Assembly (NCBI RefSeq): GCF_009905375.1
Contig: NW_027420689.1
Coordinates: forward strand, 56,744-120,743
Length of the DNA stretch: 64,000 nucleotides
Direction of reading: 5' to 3'
From: Apium graveolens
Taxonomy: Eukaryota > Streptophyta > Magnoliopsida > Apiales > Apiaceae
Positions 11,036 to 23,756 of this stretch are shown one piece after another. How positions within the stretch are numbered: the stretch's first letter is position 1; the number at the start of each line of letters is the position of its first letter. Both the position numbers and the translations under genes were made by a program. The notes beneath the pieces were generated by a model. The model did no database searches, was not told the DNA's origin, and was given only the letters and a program-made list of their open reading frames with translations.

Positions 11036-12052
11036 TTTATGAAATTGCATTCGCGTCCATTCGGGGTCGTCCGGAAGTCAATCGGAGCTAAAACGAATGG
11101 AACTCGGTTTCCGAATAATTCTCGTAGGGGGTAGTATACGAGGTATGAAGCAAAAATTGAGGCGGCCCATTTTTTGTATTTCTTTTCATAATTTGTCCCT
11201 ATGGATTTATGAAATTTCATTCGCGTCCAATCGGGGTCGTCCGAAAGTGAATCGGAGCTGAAACAAATGGAACTTGGTTTCTGAATAATCCTCATTGGGG
11301 GTAGTTAACGAGGTATGGAGCAAAAATTAAGGGGCCCTTTTTTGGATATCTTTTCATAATTTGTCCCTATGGATTTATTAAATTGCATTCACGTCCATTC
11401 GGGGTCGTCTGGAAGTGAATCGGAGCTGAAACGAATGGAACTCGGTTTCTAAATAATCCTCGTAGGGGGTTGTACACGAGGTATGGAGCAAAGATTTAGG
11501 CCACCCATTTTTTGGATATCTTTTAAAAATTTGTCCTTATGGATTTATGAAATTGCATTCGCGTCCATTCGGAGTCTTCCGGAATCAATCGGAGCTGAAA
11601 CGAATGGACCTCGGTTCCCGAATAATCCTCGTAGGGGGTAGTACACGAGGTATGGAGCAAAAATTGAGGCCGCCCATTTTTTGGATCTCTTTTCATTATT
11701 TTTTTCCTATGGATTTATGAAATTGTATTTGCGTCCATTCGGGGTCGTCCGGAAGTCAATCGGAGCTGAAACGAATGGAACTCGGTTTCCGAATAATCCT
11801 CGTAGGGGATAGTACACGAGGTCTGAAGCAAAAATTGAGGCGGCCCATTTTTTGGATATCTTTTCATAATTTGTCCTAATAGATTTATGAAATTGCATTC
11901 GCGTCCACTCGGGGTCGTCCGGAAGTAAATCGGAGTTTGAACGAATGAAACTCGGTTTCCGTATAATCCTCGTAGGGGTAGTACACAAGGTATAGAGCAG
12001 AAATTGAGGCACCCATTTTTTGGATCTCTATTCATTATTTTTTTCCTATGGA
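11036..12052 (+). repeat. HOR unit, 6-mer A-B-C-(D/E)-G-H
   Basis: 1017 bp. The fourth monomer (11,544-11,713) begins as D (GAGTCTTCCGGAATC, GGACCTCGG) and ends as E (CCGAATAATCC, ACACGAGG, GGATCTC and T-tract). The unit is therefore exactly one monomer shorter than the 7-mer. Confidence 0.9.
11544..11713 (+). repeat. D/E fusion monomer
   Basis: 170 bp. D markers run through GGACCTCGG and E markers start at CCGAATAATCC, so the switch falls within about 20 bp of shared sequence near 11,605-11,625. The same fusion defines the other 6-mers (for example at about 17,650, 21,550 and 28,670). Confidence 0.85.
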
Positions 12053-12898
12053 TTTATGAAATTGCATTCGCGTCCATTCGGGGTCGTCCGGAAGTCAATC
12101 GGAGCTGAAACGAATGGAACTCGGTTTCCGAATAATTCTCGTAGGGGGTAGTACACGAGGTATGAAGCAAAAATTGAGGCGGCCCATTTTTTGGATTTCT
12201 TTTCATAATTTTTCCCTATGGATTTATGAAATTTCATTCGCGTCCAACCGGGGTCGTCCGAAAGTGAATCGGAGCTGAAACAAATAGAACTTGGTTTCCG
12301 AATAATCCTCATTGGGGGTAGTTAACGAGGTATGGAGCAAAAATTGAGGGGCCCTTTTTTTGGATATCTTTTCATAATTTGTCCCTATTGATTTATTAAA
12401 TTGCATTCGCGTCCATTCGGGGTCGTCTGGAAGTGAATCGGAGCTGAAACGAATGGAACTCGGTTTCCAAATAATCCTCGTAGGGGGTAGTACACGAGGT
12501 ATGGAGCAAAAATTAAGGCCGCCCATTTTTTGGATATCTTTTAAAAATTTGTCCTTATGGATTTATGAAATTGCATTCGCGTCCATTCGGAGTCTTCCGG
12601 AATCAATCGGAGCTGAAACGAATGGACCTCGGTTTCCCAATAATCGTAAGGGGAAGTACATGAGGTATGGAGCAAAAATTGAGGCTGCCTATTTTTTGGA
12701 TATCTTTTAATAATTTGTCCCTATGAATTTATGAAATTGCATTCGGGTCCATTCGGGGTCGTTCGGAAGTCAATCGGAGCTGAAACGAATGGAACTCGGT
12801 TTCCGAATAATCCTTGTAGGGGGTAGTACACGAAATATGGAGCAAAAATTGAGGCGGCCCATTTTTTGGATCTATTTTCATTATTTTTTTCCTATGGA
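12053..12898 (+). repeat. HOR unit, 5-mer A-B-C-D-E
   Basis: 846 bp. G and H are absent. D has a local deletion (CCAATAATCGTAAGGGGAAG). Confidence 0.87.
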
Positions 12899-14086
12899 TT
12901 TATGAAATTGCATTCGCGTCCATTCGGGGTCGTCCGGAAGTCAATCGGAGCTGAAACGAATGGAACTCGGTTTCCGAATAATCCTCGTAGGGGGTAGTAC
13001 ACGAGGTATGAAGCAAAAATTGAGGCGGCCCATTTTTTGGATTTCTTTTCATAATTTGTCCCTATGGATTTATGAAATTTCATTCGCGTCCAATCCGGGT
13101 CGTGCGAAAGTGAATCGGAGCTGAAACAAATGGAACTTGGTTTCCGAATAATCCTCATTGGGGGTAGTTAACGAGGTATGGAGCAAAAATTGAGGGGCCC
13201 TTTTTTTGGATATCTTTTCATAATTTGTCCCTATGGATTTATTAAATTGCATTCGCTTCCATTCGGGGTCGTCTGGAAGTGAATCGGAGCTGAAACGAAT
13301 GGAACTCGATTTCCAAATAATCCTCGTAGGGGGTAGTACACGAGGTATGGAGCAAAAATTAAGGCCGACCATTTTTTGGATATCTTTTAAAAATTTGTCC
13401 TTATGGATTTATGAAATTGCATTCGCGTCCATTCGGAGTCTTCCGAAATCAATCGGAGCTGAAACGAATGGACCTCGGTTTCCCATTAATCCTCGTAGGG
13501 GGTAGTACATGAGATATGGAGCAAAAATTGAGGCGACCCGTTTTTTGGATATCTTTTTATAATTTGTCCCTATGAATTTATGAAATTGCATTCGCGTCCA
13601 TTCGGGGTCGTTCGGAAGTCAATCGGAGCTGAAACGAATGGAACTCGATTTCCGAATAATCCTCGTAGGGGGTAGTACACGAGGTATGGAGCAAAAATTG
13701 AGGCGGCCCATTTTTTGGATCTCTTTTCATTATTTTTTTCCTATGGATTTATGAAATTGCATTTGCGTCCATTCGGGGTCGTCCAGAAGTCAATCGGAGC
13801 TGAAACGAATGGAACTCGGTTTCCGAATAATCCTCGTAGGGGGTAGTACACGAAGTATGAAGCAAAAATTGACGCGGCTTATTTTTTGGATATCTTTTCA
13901 TAATTTGTCCTAATAGATTTATGAAATTGCATTCGCGTCCACTCGGGGTCGTCCGGAAGTAAATCGGAGCTTGAATGAATGAAACTCGGTTTCCGTATAA
14001 TCCTCGTAGGGGTAATACACAAGGTATAGAGCAAAAATTGAGGCACCCATTTTTTGGATCTCTATTCATTATTTTTTTCCTATGGA
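12899..14086 (+). repeat. HOR unit, 7-mer A-B-C-D-E-G-H
   Basis: 1188 bp. A has TAATCCTCG instead of TAATTCTCG but keeps ATGAAGC and the GGATTTC end. From C onward it is almost the same as the next unit: both share GAGTCTTCCGAAATC, CCCATTAATCC and GACGCGGCTTATT. Confidence 0.9.
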
Positions 14087-15952
14087 TTTATGAAATTGCA
14101 TTCGCGTCCATTCGGGGTCGTCCGGAAGTCAATCGGAGCTGAAACGAATGCAACTCGGTTTCCGAATAATTCTCGTAGGGGGTAGTACACGAGGTATGAA
14201 GCAAAAATTGAGGCGGTCCATTTTTTGGATTTCTTTTCATAATTTGTCCCTATGGATTTATGAAATTTCATTCGCGTCCAATCGGGGTCGTCCGAAAGTG
14301 AATCGGAGCTGAAACAAATGGAACTTGGTTTCCGAATAATCCTCATTGGGGGTAGTTAACGAGGTATGGAGCAAAAATTGAGGGGCCCTTTTTTTGGATA
14401 TCTTTTCATAATTTGTCCCTATGGATTTATTAATTTGCATTCGCGTCCATTCGGGGTCGTCTGGAAGTGAATTGGAGCTGAAACGAATGGAACTCGGTTT
14501 CCAAATAATCCTCGTAGGGGGTAGTACACGAGGTATGGAGCAAAAATTAAGGCCGCCCATTTTTTGGATATCTTTTAAAAATTTGTCCTTATGGATTTAT
14601 GAAATTGCATTCGCGTCCATTCGGAGTCTTCCGAAATCAATCGGAGCTGAAACGAATGGACCTCGGTTTCCCATTAATCCTCGTAGGGGGTAGTACATGA
14701 GGTATGGAGCAAAAATTGAGGCGACCCGTTTTTTGGATATCTTTTTATAATTTGTCCCTATGAATTTATGAAATTGCATTCGCGTCCATTCGGGGTCGTT
14801 CGGAAGTCAATCGGAGCTGAAACGAATGGAACTCGATTTCCGAATAATCCTCGTAGGGGGTAGTACACGAGGTATGGAGCAAAAATTGAGGCGGCCCATT
14901 TTTTGGATCTCTTTTCATTATTTTTTTCCTATGGATTTATGAAATTGCATTTGCGTCCATTCGGGGTCGTCCAGAAGTCAATCGGAGCTGAAACGAATGG
15001 AACTCGGTTTCCGAATAATCCTCGTAGGGGGTAGTACACGAAGTATGAAGCAAAAATTGACGCGGCTTATTTTTTGGATATCTTTTCATAATTTGTCCTA
15101 ATAGATTTATGAAATTGCATTCGCGTCCACTCGGGGTCGTCCGGAAGTAAATCGGAGCAGAAACAAATGGAACTTGGTTTCCGAATAATCCTCATTGGGG
15201 GTAGTTAACGAGGTATGGAGCAAAAATTGAGGGGCCCTTTTTTTGGATATCTTTTCATAATTTGTCCCTATGGATTTATTAATTTGCATTCGCGTCCATT
15301 CGGGGTCGTCTGGAAGTGAATTGGAGCTGAAACGAATGGAACTCGGTTTCTAAATAATCCTCGTAGGGGGTAGTACACGAGGTATGGAGCAAAGATTTAG
15401 GCCGCCCATTTTTTGGATATGTTTTAAAAATTTGTCCTTATGGATTTATGAAATTGCATTCGCGTCCATTCGGAGTCTTCCGGAATCAATCGGAGCTGAA
15501 ACGAATGGTCCTCGGTTTCCGAATAATCCTCGTAGGGGGTAGTACACAAGGTATGGAGCAAAAATTGAGGCGGCCCATTTTTTGGATCTCTCTTCATTAT
15601 TTTTTTCCTATGGATTTAAGAAATTGCATTTGCGTCCATTCGGGGTCGTCCGGAAATCAATCGGAGCTGAAACGAATGGAACTCGGTTTCCGAATAATCC
15701 TCGTAGGGGTAGTACACGAGGTATGAAGCAAAAATTGAGGCGGCCCATTTTTTGGATATCTTTTGATAATTTGTCCTAATAGATTTATGAAATTGCATTC
15801 GCGTCCACTCGGGGTCATCCGGAAGTAAATCGGAGCTTGAACGAATGAAACTCGGTTTCCGTATAATCCTCGTAGGGGTAGTACACAAGGTATAGAGCAA
15901 AAATTGAGGCGCCCATTTTTTGGATCTCTATTCAATATTTTTTTCCTATGGA
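14087..15952 (+). repeat. HOR unit, 11-mer A-B-C-D-E-G-(H/B)-C-(D/E)-G-H
   Basis: 1866 bp. A 7-mer start is joined through a hybrid H/B monomer to the C-(D/E)-G-H part of a 6-mer. A and the second B are skipped, giving 11 monomers. Confidence 0.88.
15106..15274 (+). repeat. H/B hybrid monomer
   Basis: 169 bp. It opens as H (CCACTCGGGG, GAAGTAAATCGGAGC) and continues as B (AAACAAATGGAACTTGG, CTCATTGGGGGTAGTTAA, GGGGCCC). The crossover lies in the shared ATCGGAGC at 15,151-15,158, with one private base (GAGCAGAAAC) right after it. Confidence 0.9.
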
Positions 15953-17140
15953 TTTATGAAATTGCATTCGCGTCCATTCGGGGTCGTCCGGAAGTCAATC
16001 GGAGCTGAAACGAATGGAACTCGGTTTCCGAATAATTCTCGTAGGGGGGTAGTACACGAGGTATGAAGCAAAAATTAAGGCGGCCCATTTTTTGGATTTC
16101 TTTTCATAATTTGTCCCTCTGGATTTATGAAATTTTATTCGCGTCCAATCGGGGTCGTCCGAAAGTGAATCGGAGCTGAAATAAATGGAACTTGGTTTCC
16201 GAATAATCCTCATTGTGGGTAGTTAACGAGGTATGGAGCAAAAATTGAGGGGCCCTTTTTTTGGATATCTTTTCATAATTTTTCCCTATGGATTTATTAA
16301 ATTGCATTCGCTTCCATTCGGGGTCGTCTGGAAGTGAATCGGAGCTGAAACGAATGGAACTCGGTTTCCAAATAATCCTCGTAGGGGGTAGTACACGAGG
16401 TATGGAGCAAATATTTAGGCCACCCATTTTTTGGATATCTTTTAAAAATTTGTCCTTATGGATTTATGAAATTGCATTCGCGTCCATTCGGAGTCTTCCG
16501 GAATCAATCGGAGCTGAAACGAATGGACCTCGGTTTCCCAATAATCCTCGTAGGGGGTAGTACATGAGGTATGGAGCAAAAATTGAGGCGGCCCATTTTT
16601 TGGATATCTTTTTATAATTTGTCCCTATGAATTTATGAAATTGCATTCGCGTCCATTCGGGGTCGTTCGGAAGTCAATCGGAGCTGAAACGAATGGAACT
16701 CGGTTTCCGAATAATCCTCGTAGGGGTAGTACACGAGGTATGGAGCAAAAATTGAAGCGGCCCATTTTTTGGATCTCTTTTCATTATTTTTTTCCTATGG
16801 ATTTATGAAATTGCATTTGCGTCCATTCGGGGTCGTCCGGAAGTTAATCGGAGCTGAAACGAATGGAACTCGGTTTCCGAATAATCCTCGTAGGGGGTAG
16901 TACATGAGGTATGAAGCAAAAATTGACGCGGCCCATTTTTTGGATATCTTTTCATAATTTGTCCTAATAGATTTATGAAATTGCATTCGCGTCCACTCGG
17001 GCTCGTCCGGAAGTAAATCGGAGCTTGAACTAATGAAACTCGGTTTCCGTATAATCCTCGTAGGGGTAATACACAAGGTATAGAGCAAAAATTGAGGCGC
17101 CCATTTTTTGGATCTCTATTCATTATTTTTTTCCTATGGA
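15953..17140 (+). repeat. HOR unit, 7-mer A-B-C-D-E-G-H
   Basis: 1188 bp. Private marks of this lineage are an extra G in A (CGTAGGGGGGTAG), GAAATTTTATTCG and AAATAAATGG in B, CATTGTGGGTAG, and AAATATTTAGGCCACCC in C. Confidence 0.9.
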
Positions 17141-18157
17141 TTTATGAAATTGCATTCGCGTCCATTCGGGGTCGTCCGGAAGTCAATCGGAGCTGAAACG
17201 AATGGAACTCGGTTTCCGAATAATTCTCGTAGGGGGTAGTACACGAGGTATGAAGCAAAAATTGAGGCGGCCCATTTTTTGGATTTCTTTTCATAATTTG
17301 TCCCTATGGTTTTATGAAATTTCATTCACGTCCAATCGGGGTCGTCCGAAAGTGAATCGGAGCTGAAACAAATGGAACTTGGTTTCCGAATAATCCTTAT
17401 TGGGGGTAGTTAACGAGGTATGGACCAAAAATTGAGGGGCCCTTTTTTTGGATATCTTTTCATAATTTGTCCCTATGGATTTATTAAATTGCATTCGCGT
17501 CCATTCGGGGTCGTCTGGAAGTGAATCGGAGCTGAAACAAATGGAACTCGGTTTCTAAATAATCCTCATAGGGGTAGTACACGAGGTATGGAACAAAGAT
17601 TTAGGCCGCCCATTTTTTGGATATGTTTTAAAAATTTGTCCTTATGGATTTATGAAATTGCATTCGCGTCCATTCGGAGTATTCCGGAATCAATCGGAGC
17701 TGAAACGAATGGACCTCGGTTTCCGAATAATCCTCGTAGGGGGTAGTACACGAGGTATGGAGCAAAAATTGAGGCGGCCCATTTTTTGGATCTCTTTTCA
17801 TTATTTTTTTCCTATGGATTTATGAAATTGCATTTGCGTCCATTCGGGGTCGTCCGGAAGTCAATCGGAGCTGAAACGAATGGAACTCGATTTCCGAATA
17901 ATCCTCGTAGGGGGTAGTACACGAGGTATGAAGCAAAAATTGACGCGGCCCATTTTTTGGATATCTTTTCATAATTTGTCCTAAAAGATTTATGAAATTG
18001 CATTCGCGTCCACTCGGGGTCGTCCGGAAGTAAATCGGAGCTTGAACGAATGAAACTCGGTTTCCGTATAATCCTCGTAGGGGTAATACACAAGGTATAG
18101 AGCAAAAATTGAGGCGCCCATTTTTTGGATCTCTATTCATTATTTTTTTGCTATGGA
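17141..18157 (+). repeat. HOR unit, 6-mer A-B-C-(D/E)-G-H
   Basis: 1017 bp. Lineage marks are TATGGACCAAAAATTG in B, AAAGATTTAGG and GGATATGTTTTAAAAA in C, and GAGTATTCCGG in the D/E fusion. Confidence 0.9.
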
Positions 18158-19854
18158 TTTATGAAATTGCATTCGCGTCCATTCGGGGTCGTCCGGAAGT
18201 CAATCGGAGCTGAAACGAATGGAACTCGGTTTCCGAATAATTCTCGTAGGGGGTAGTACACGAGGTATGAAGCAAAAATTGAGGCGGCCCATTTTTTGGA
18301 TTTCTTTTCATAATTTGTCCCTATGGATTTATAAAATTTCATTCGCGTCCAATCGGGGTCGTCCGAAAGTGAATCGGAGCTGAAACAAATGGAACTTGGT
18401 TTCCGAATAATCCTCATTGGGGGTAGTTAATGAGGTATGGAGCAAAAATTGAAGGGCCCTTTCTTTGGATATCTTTTCATAATTTGTCCCTATGGATTTA
18501 TTAAATTGCATTCGCGTCCATTCGGGGTCGTCTGGAAGTGAATCGGAGCTGAAACGAATGGAACTCGGTTTCTAAATAATCCTCGTAGGGGGTAGTACAC
18601 GAGGTATGGAGCAAAGATTTAGGCCGCCCATTTTTTGGATATGTTTTAAAAATTTGTCCTTATGGATTTATGAAATTGCATTCGCGTCCATTCGGAGTAT
18701 CCCGGAATCAATCGGAGCTGAAACGAATGGACCTCGGTTTCCGAATAATCCTCGTAGGGGGTAGTACACGAGGTATGGAGCAAAAATTGAGGCGGCTTAT
18801 TTTTTGGATCTCTTTTCATTATTTTTTTCCTATGGATTTATGAAATTGCATTTGCGTCCATTCGGGGTCGTCCGAAAGTCAATCGGAGCTGAAACGAATG
18901 GAACTCGATTTCTGAATAATCCTCGTAGGGGGTAGTACATGAGGTATGAAGCAAAAATTGAGGCGGCCCATTTTTTGGATATCTTTTCATAATTTGTCCC
19001 TATGGATTTATGAAATTTCATTCGCGTCCAATCGGGGTCGTCCGAAAGTGAATCGGAGCTGAAACAAATGGAACTTGGTTTCCGAATAATCCTCATTGGG
19101 GGTAGTTAACGAGGTATGGAGCAAAAATTGAGGGGCCCTTTTTTTGGATATCTTTTCATAATTTGTCCCTATGGATTTATTAAATTGCATTCGCGTCCAT
19201 TCGGGGTCGTCTGGAAGTGAATTGGAGCTGAAACGAATGGAACTCGGTTTCTAAATAATCCTCGTAGGGGGTAGTACATGAGGTATGGAGCAAAGATTTA
19301 GGCCGCCCATTTTTTGGATATGTTTTAAAAATTTGTCCTCATGGATTTATGAAATTGCATTCGCGTCCATTCGGAGTCTTCCGGAATCAATAGGAGCTGA
19401 AACGAATGGACCTCGGTTTCCGAATAATCCTCGTAGGGGGTAGTACACAAGGTATGGAGCAAAAATTGAGGCGGCCCATTTTTTGGATCTCTCTTCATTA
19501 TTTTTTTCCTATGGATTTATGAAATTGCATTTGCGTCCATTCGGGGTCGTCCAGAAATCAATCGGAGCTGAAACGAATGGAACTTGGTTTCCGAATAATC
19601 CTCGTAGGGGGTAGTACACGAGGTATGAAGCAAAAATTGTGGCGGCCCATTTTTTGGATATCTTTTGATAATTTGTCCTAATAGATTTATGAAATTGCAT
19701 TCGCGTCCACTCGGGGTCGTCCGGAAGTAAATCGGAGCTTGAACGAATAAAACTCGGTTTCCGTATAATCCTCGTAGGGGTAGTACACAAGGTATAGAGC
19801 AAAAATTGAGGTGCCCATTTTTTGGATCTCTATTCAATATTTTTTTCCTATGGA
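18158..19854 (+). repeat. HOR unit, 10-mer A-B-C-(D/E)-(G/A)-B-C-(D/E)-G-H
   Basis: 1697 bp. Two 6-mer-like units are joined through a G/A hybrid that removes one H and one A. The first D/E has GAGTATCCCGG and the second GAGTCTTCCGG, so they come from different sublineages. Confidence 0.87.
18837..19006 (+). repeat. G/A hybrid monomer
   Basis: 170 bp. It begins as G (GCATTTGCG, GTACATGAGG, ATGAAGC, GGATATC) but ends TTTGTCCCTATGGA as A does, and leads straight into B. The switch lies in the last 40 bp, within shared TTTTCATAATTTGTCC. Confidence 0.8.
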
Positions 19855-21042
19855 TTTATGAAATTGCATTCGCGTCCATTCGGGGTCGTCCGGAAGTCAA
19901 TCGGAGCTGAAACGAATGGAACTCGGTTTCCGAATAATTCTCGTAGGGGGGTAGTACACGAGGTATGAAGCAAAAATTGAGGCGGCCCATTTTTTGGATT
20001 TCTTTTCATAATTTGTCCCTATGGATTTATGAAATTTTATTCGCGTCCAATCGGGGTCGTCCGAAAGTGAATCGGAGTTGAAATAAATGGAACTTGGTTT
20101 CCGAATAATCCTCATTGTGGGTAGTTAACGAGGTATGGAGCAAAAATTGAGGGGCCCTTTTTTTGGATATCTTTTCATAATTTTTCCCTATGGATTTATT
20201 AAATTGCATTCGCTTCCATTCGGGGTCGTCTGGAAGTGAATCGGAGCTGAAACGAATGGAACTCGGTTTCCAAATAATCCTCGTAGGGGGTAGTACACGA
20301 GGTATGGAGCAAATATTTAGGCCACCCATTTTTTGGATATCTTTTAAAAATTTGTCCTTATGGATTTATGAAATTGCATTCGCGTCCATTCGGAGTCTTC
20401 CGGAATCAATCGGAGCTGAAACGAATGGACCTCGGTTTCCCAATAATCCTCGTAGGGGGTAGTACATGAGGTATGGAGCAAAAATTGAGGCGGCCCATTT
20501 TTTGGATATCTTTTTATAATTTGTCCCTATGAGTTTATGAAATTGCATTCGCGTCCATTCGGGGTCGTTCGGAAGTCAATCGGAGCTGAAACGAATGGAA
20601 CTCGGTTTCCGAATAATCCTCGTAGGGGTAGTACACGAGGTATGGAGCAAAAATTGAAGCGGCCCATTTTTTGGATCTCTTTTCATTATTTTTTTCCTAT
20701 GGATTTATGAAATTGCATTTGTGTCCATTCGGGGTCGTCCGGAAGTTAATCGGAGCTGAAACGAATGGAACTCGGTTTCCGAATAATCCTCGTAGGGGGT
20801 AGTACATGAGGTATGAAGCAAAAATTGACGCGGCCCATTTTTTGGATATCTTTTCATAATTTGTCCTAATAGATTTATGAAATTGCATTTGCGTCCACTC
20901 GGGGTCGTCCGGAAGTAAATCGGAGCTTGAACGAATGAAACTCGGTTTCCATATAATCCTCGTAGGGGTAATACACAAGGTATAGAGCAAAAATTGAGGC
21001 GCCCATTTTTTGGATCTCTATTCATTATTTTTTTCCTATGGA
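19855..21042 (+). repeat. HOR unit, 7-mer A-B-C-D-E-G-H
   Basis: 1188 bp, the 3902-bp-shifted copy of 15,953-17,140, sharing the extra G in A and CATTGTGGG in B. Confidence 0.9.
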
Positions 21043-22059
21043 TTTATGAAATTGCATTCGCGTCCATTCGGGGTCATCCGGAAGTCAATCGGAGCTGAAA
21101 CGAATGGAACTCGGTTTCCGAATAATTCTCGTAGGGGGTAGTACACGAGGTATGAAGCAAAAATTGAGGCGGCCCATTTTTTGGATTTCTTTTCATAATT
21201 TGTCCCTATGGATTTATGAAATTTCATTCACGTCCAATCGGGGTCGTCCGAAAGTGAATCGGAGCTGAAACAAATGGAACTTGGTTTCCGAATAATCCTC
21301 ATTGGGGGTAGTTAACGAGGTATGGACCAAAAATTGAGGGGCCCGTTTTTTGGATATCTTTTCATAATTTGTCCCTATGGATTTATTAAATTGCATTCGC
21401 GTCCATTCGGGGTCGTCTGGAAGTGAATCGGAGCTGAAACAAATGGAACTCGGTTTCTAAATAATCCTCGTAAGGGTAGTACACGAGGTATGGAACAAAG
21501 ATTTAGGCCGCCCATTTTTTGGATATGTTTTAAAAATTTGTCCTTATGGATTTATGAAATTGCATTCGCGTCCATTCGAAGTATTCCGGAATCAATCGGA
21601 GCTGAAACGAATGGACCTCGGTTTCCGAATAATCCTCGTAGGGGGTAGTACACGAGGTATGGAGCAAAAATTGAGGCGACCCATTTTTTGGATCTCTTTT
21701 CATTATTTTTTTCCTATGGATTTATGAAATTGCATTTGCGTCCATTCGGGGTCGTCCGGAAGTCAATCGGAGCTGAAACGAATGGAACTCGATTTCCGAA
21801 TAATCCTCGTAGGGGGTAGTACACGAGGTATGAAGCAAAAATTGACGCGGCCCATTTTTTGGATATCTTTTCATAATTTGTCCTAATAGATTTATGAAAT
21901 TGCATTCGCGTCCACTCGGGGTCGTCCGGAAGTAAATCGGAGCTTGAACGAATGAAACTCGATTTCCGTATAATCCTCGTAGGGGTAATACACAAGGTAT
22001 AGAGCAAAAATTGAGGCGCCCATTTTTTGGATCTCTATTCATTATTTTTTTCCTATGGA
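21043..22059 (+). repeat. HOR unit, 6-mer A-B-C-(D/E)-G-H
   Basis: 1017 bp, the copy of 17,141-18,157, with TATGGACCAAAAATTG in B and GAAGTATTCCGG in D/E. Confidence 0.9.
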
Positions 22060-23756
22060 TTTATGAAATTGCATTCGCGTCCATTCGGGGTCGTCCGGAA
22101 GTCAATCGGAGCTGAAACGAATGGAACTCGGTTTCCGAATAATTCTCGTAGGGGGTAGTACACGAGGTATGAAGCAAAAATTGAGGCGGCCCATTTTTTG
22201 GATTTCTTTTCATAATTTGTCCCTATGGATTTATAAAATTTCATTCGCGTCCAATCGGGGTCGTCCGAAAGTGAATCGGAGCTGAAACAAATGGAACTTG
22301 GTTTCCGAATAATCCTCATTGGGGGTAGTTAACGAGGTATGGATCAAAAATTAAGGGGCCCTTTTTTTGGATATCTTTTCATAATTTGTCCCTATGGATT
22401 TATGAAATTGCATTCGCGTCCATTCGGGGTCGTCTGGAAGTGAATCGGAGCTGAAACGAATGGAACTCGGTTTCCAAATAATCCTCGTAGGGGGTAGTAC
22501 ACGAGGTATGGAGCAAAAATTTAGGCAGCCCATTTTTTGGATATCTTTTAAAAAATTGTCCTTATTGATTTATGAAATTGCATTCGCGTCCATTCGGAGT
22601 CTTCCAGAATCAATCGGTGCTGAAACGAATGGAACTCGGTTTCCCAATAATCCTTGTAGGGGGTAGTACATGAGGTATGGAGCAAAAATTGAGGCGGCCC
22701 ATTTTTTGGATATCTTTTTATAATTTGTCCCTATGAATTTATGAAATTGCATTCGCGTCCATTCGGGGTTGTCCGGAAGTCAATCGGAGCTGAAACGAAT
22801 GGAACTCGGTTTCCAAATAATCCTCGTAGAGGGTAGTACACGAGGTATGGAGCAAAAATTTGAGGCGGCCCATTTTTTGGATCTCTTTCATTATTTTTTT
22901 TCTATGAATTTATGAAATTGCATTTGCGTCCATTCGTGGTCGTCCGGAAGTCAATCGGAGCTGAAACGAATGGAACTCGGTTTCCGAATAATCCTCGTAG
23001 GGGGTAGTACACGAGGTATGGAGCAAAAATTGAGGCGGCCCATTTTTTGGATCTCTTTTCATTATTTTTTTCCTATGGATTTATGAAATTGCATTTGCGT
23101 CCATTCGGGGTCGTCCGGAAGTCAATCAGAGCTGAAACGAATGGAACTCGGTTTCCGAATAATCCTCGTAGGGGGTAGTACACGAGTTATGAAGCAAAAA
23201 TTGAGGCGGCCCATTTTTTGGATATCTTTTCATAATTTGTCCTAAGGGATTAATGAAATTGCATCCGCGTCCACTCGGGGTCGTCCGGAAGTAAATCGGA
23301 GCTTGAACGAATGAACTCGGTTTCCGTATAATCCTCGTAGGGGTAATACACAAGGTATAGAGCAAAAATTGAGGCGCCCATTTTTTGGATCTCTTTTCAT
23401 TATTTTTTTCCTATGGATTTATGAAATTGCATTTGCGTCCATTCGGGGTCGTCCGGAAGTCAATCGGAGCTGAAACGAATGGAACTCGGTTTCCAAATAA
23501 TCCTCGTAGGGGGTAGTACACGAGGTATGAAGCAAAAATTGAGGCGGCCCATTTTTTGGTTATCTTTTGATAATTTGTCCTAATAGATTTATGAAATTGC
23601 ATTCGCGTCCACTCGGGGTCGTCCGGAAGTAAATCGGAGCTTGAACGAATGAAACTCGGTTTCCGTATAATCCTCGTAGGGGTAGTACACAAGGTATAGA
23701 GCAAAAATTGAGGCGCCCATTTTTTGGATCTCTATTCAATATTTTTTTCCTATGGA
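22060..23756 (+). repeat. HOR unit, 10-mer A-B-C-D-E-F-G-H-G-H
   Basis: 1697 bp. A complete 8-mer followed by one extra G-H pair. D has GAATCAATCGGTGCTG. The first G-H pair has GAGTTATGAAGC, TCCTAAGGGAT and CATCCGCG; the second has TCTTTTGATAATTTG. This is the first complete A-to-H unit in the window. Confidence 0.88.

Larger units (their letters stand above)
15953..19854 (+). repeat. Super-repeat P copy 1, 23 monomers (3902 bp)
   Basis: Composed of a 7-mer, a 6-mer and a 10-mer. The same 7-mer plus 6-mer recurs exactly 3902 bp downstream. A 303-bp stretch over the B/C junction (16,125-16,427) gives the same conceptual translation at 20,027, 23,929, 27,153 and 31,391, showing very high identity between copies. 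Confidence 0.88.
19855..23756 (+). repeat. Super-repeat P copy 2, 23 monomers (3902 bp)
   Basis: Same length as copy 1 and the same 7-mer plus 6-mer, but the final 10-mer has a different composition (A-B-C-D-E-F-G-H-G-H). The two copies differ over about 22,330-23,410 versus 18,430-19,510, yet stay in register on both sides. Confidence 0.88.
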
